From Caballeronia glathei (lineage in GTDB: Bacteria > Pseudomonadota > Gammaproteobacteria > Burkholderiales > Burkholderiaceae): 64,000 nucleotides of DNA. The notes below the pieces were generated by a model. The model searched no databases. It was given only the letters and a program-made list of their open reading frames with translations, and was not told where the DNA came from. Positions 63,374 to 64,000 of the stretch are shown here, piece after piece (position 1 is the first letter of the stretch; every line of letters begins with the position of its first letter). The translations under genes were made by a program, and so were the position numbers. The stretch lies in contig NZ_JFHC01000014.1 of assembly GCF_000698595.1 (NCBI RefSeq), positions 51,521-115,520 of the forward strand. The letters are read 5' to 3'.

Positions 63374-64000
63374 ATGCAGACCACTCAATCCGAATCGTTC
63401 CAGGACATCCGCGAAGCCGTACGCGACCTGTGCCAGCAGTTTTCCGGCGAGTACTTTCGCAAGATCGACGAAGCGCGCGGCTATCCCGAGGCGTTCGTCG
63501 ATGCGCTCACGAAGGCGGGCTGGCTCGCGGCGCTGATCCCGCAGGACTACGGCGGCTCGGGGCTCGGGCTCACCGAGGCGTCGGTGATCATGGAGGAAAT
63601 CAACCGTTCCGGCGGCAACTCCGGCGCGTGCCACGGCCAGATGTACAACATGGGCACGCTCTTGCGCCACGGCTCGGACGAGCAGAAGCAGCGCTATCTG
63701 CCCAAAATCGCTTCGGGCGAACTGCGTCTGCAGTCGATGGGCGTGACCGAGCCGACCACCGGCACCGACACCACCAGGATCAAGACCACCGCCGAGCGCC
63801 GTGGCGACCGCTATGTGGTGAACGGCCAGAAGGTGTGGATCTCGCGCGTGCAGCACTCCGACCTGATGATCCTGCTCGCGCGCACGACGCCGCTCGCGGA
63901 CGTGAAGAAGAAGTCCGAAGGCATGTCGATCTTCATCGTCGACCTGCGTGAAGCCGTCGGCCACGGCATGACGGTGCAGCCGATCCTCAACATGGTCAAT
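63374..64000 (+). CDS. Acyl-CoA dehydrogenase (3' end beyond window)
   Basis: The first 209 residues are visible (MQTTQSESFQDIREAVRDLC). The N-terminal helical domain (GWLAALIPQDYGGSGLGLTE, EEINRSGGNSGACHGQMYNM) and the start of the middle beta domain (LQSMGVTEPTTGTDTTRIKT, GDRYVVNGQKVWISRVQHSD) are typical. FAD-dependent oxidation of an acyl-CoA is expected. It lies 29 bases after the dehydratase gene in the same operon. Confidence 0.93.
   Translation, partial: MQTTQSESFQDIREAVRDLCQQFSGEYFRKIDEARGYPEAFVDALTKAGWLAALIPQDYGGSGLGLTEASVIMEEINRSGGNSGACHGQMYNMGTLLRHGSDEQKQRYLPKIASGELRLQSMGVTEPTTGTDTTRIKTTAERRGDRYVVNGQKVWISRVQHSDLMILLARTTPLADVKKKSEGMSIFIVDLREAVGHGMTVQPILNMVN

Overview
The window is high-GC DNA with the gene content and style of a Burkholderiaceae genome (Burkholderia, Paraburkholderia or Caballeronia). 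It holds the replication and partition region of a secondary replicon (second chromosome, chromid or megaplasmid). The main signs are a Rep_3-type initiator, divergent parA-parB genes, perfect 14-bp parS-like palindromes (TTTATGCGCATAAA), about 20 dispersed iterons over 1.3 kb, a KfrA-like coiled-coil protein and a degenerate tyrosine recombinase, all within 28.8-36.2 kb. The species assignment is inference; no rRNA or tRNA gene was seen.

Left part (1-8.6 kb): the 3' part of a chemotaxis receptor, a flavin reductase, a 50-codon gene, a one-membrane-span protein, an MgtC/SapB protein, an AGE-family epimerase, a second chemotaxis receptor and a PaaI-type thioesterase. At 8.6-18.2 kb a long minus-strand operon encodes a ribose-type ABC importer and a full non-phosphorylating deoxysugar route, most likely for L-fucose: aldose dehydrogenase, lactonase, UxaA-type dehydratase in two subunits, SDR dehydrogenase and FAH-family hydrolase. 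A divergent IclR regulator sits upstream. A 650-bp imperfect palindromic element lies between the two dehydratase subunit genes. At 19.4-22.5 kb are an unknown protein and a Pat-like acetyltransferase fused to an acyl-CoA-synthetase-like region. At 22.7-27.9 kb is a chaperone-usher fimbrial operon with a strong hairpin after the major pilin.

Centre (28.8-36.2 kb): the replication region. To its right come a small Burkholderia-type protein, a CsbD protein, and the threonine-degradation pair kbl-tdh with a divergent XRE-cupin regulator. Two one-mismatch copies of the parS motif lie in these intergenic regions.

Right part (40.8-64 kb): accessory metabolism and envelope genes. These are a YceI lipoprotein, a small outer-membrane barrel, a dctA remnant, a membrane protein, a TPR-HTH regulator with a beta-propeller protein, DUF899 and DUF2182 proteins, and a DeoR-kinase-KbaZ operon. 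They are followed by a DUF1488 protein, a subtilisin-like peptidase preceded by a gene for what looks like a free-standing copy of its own pro-domain, a YqaA/DedA protein, a CPBP-like protein, a FUSC protein and zwf. A LysR regulator, a three-domain flavin/iron-sulfur fusion with a GST, a MaoC-like dehydratase and the start of an acyl-CoA dehydrogenase complete it.

The most interesting items are the origin module as a whole (dispersed iterons, an iteron inside a recombinase gene, a zinc-ribbon KfrA), the peptidase with its separate pro-domain-like partner, and the palindromic element inside the sugar operon.
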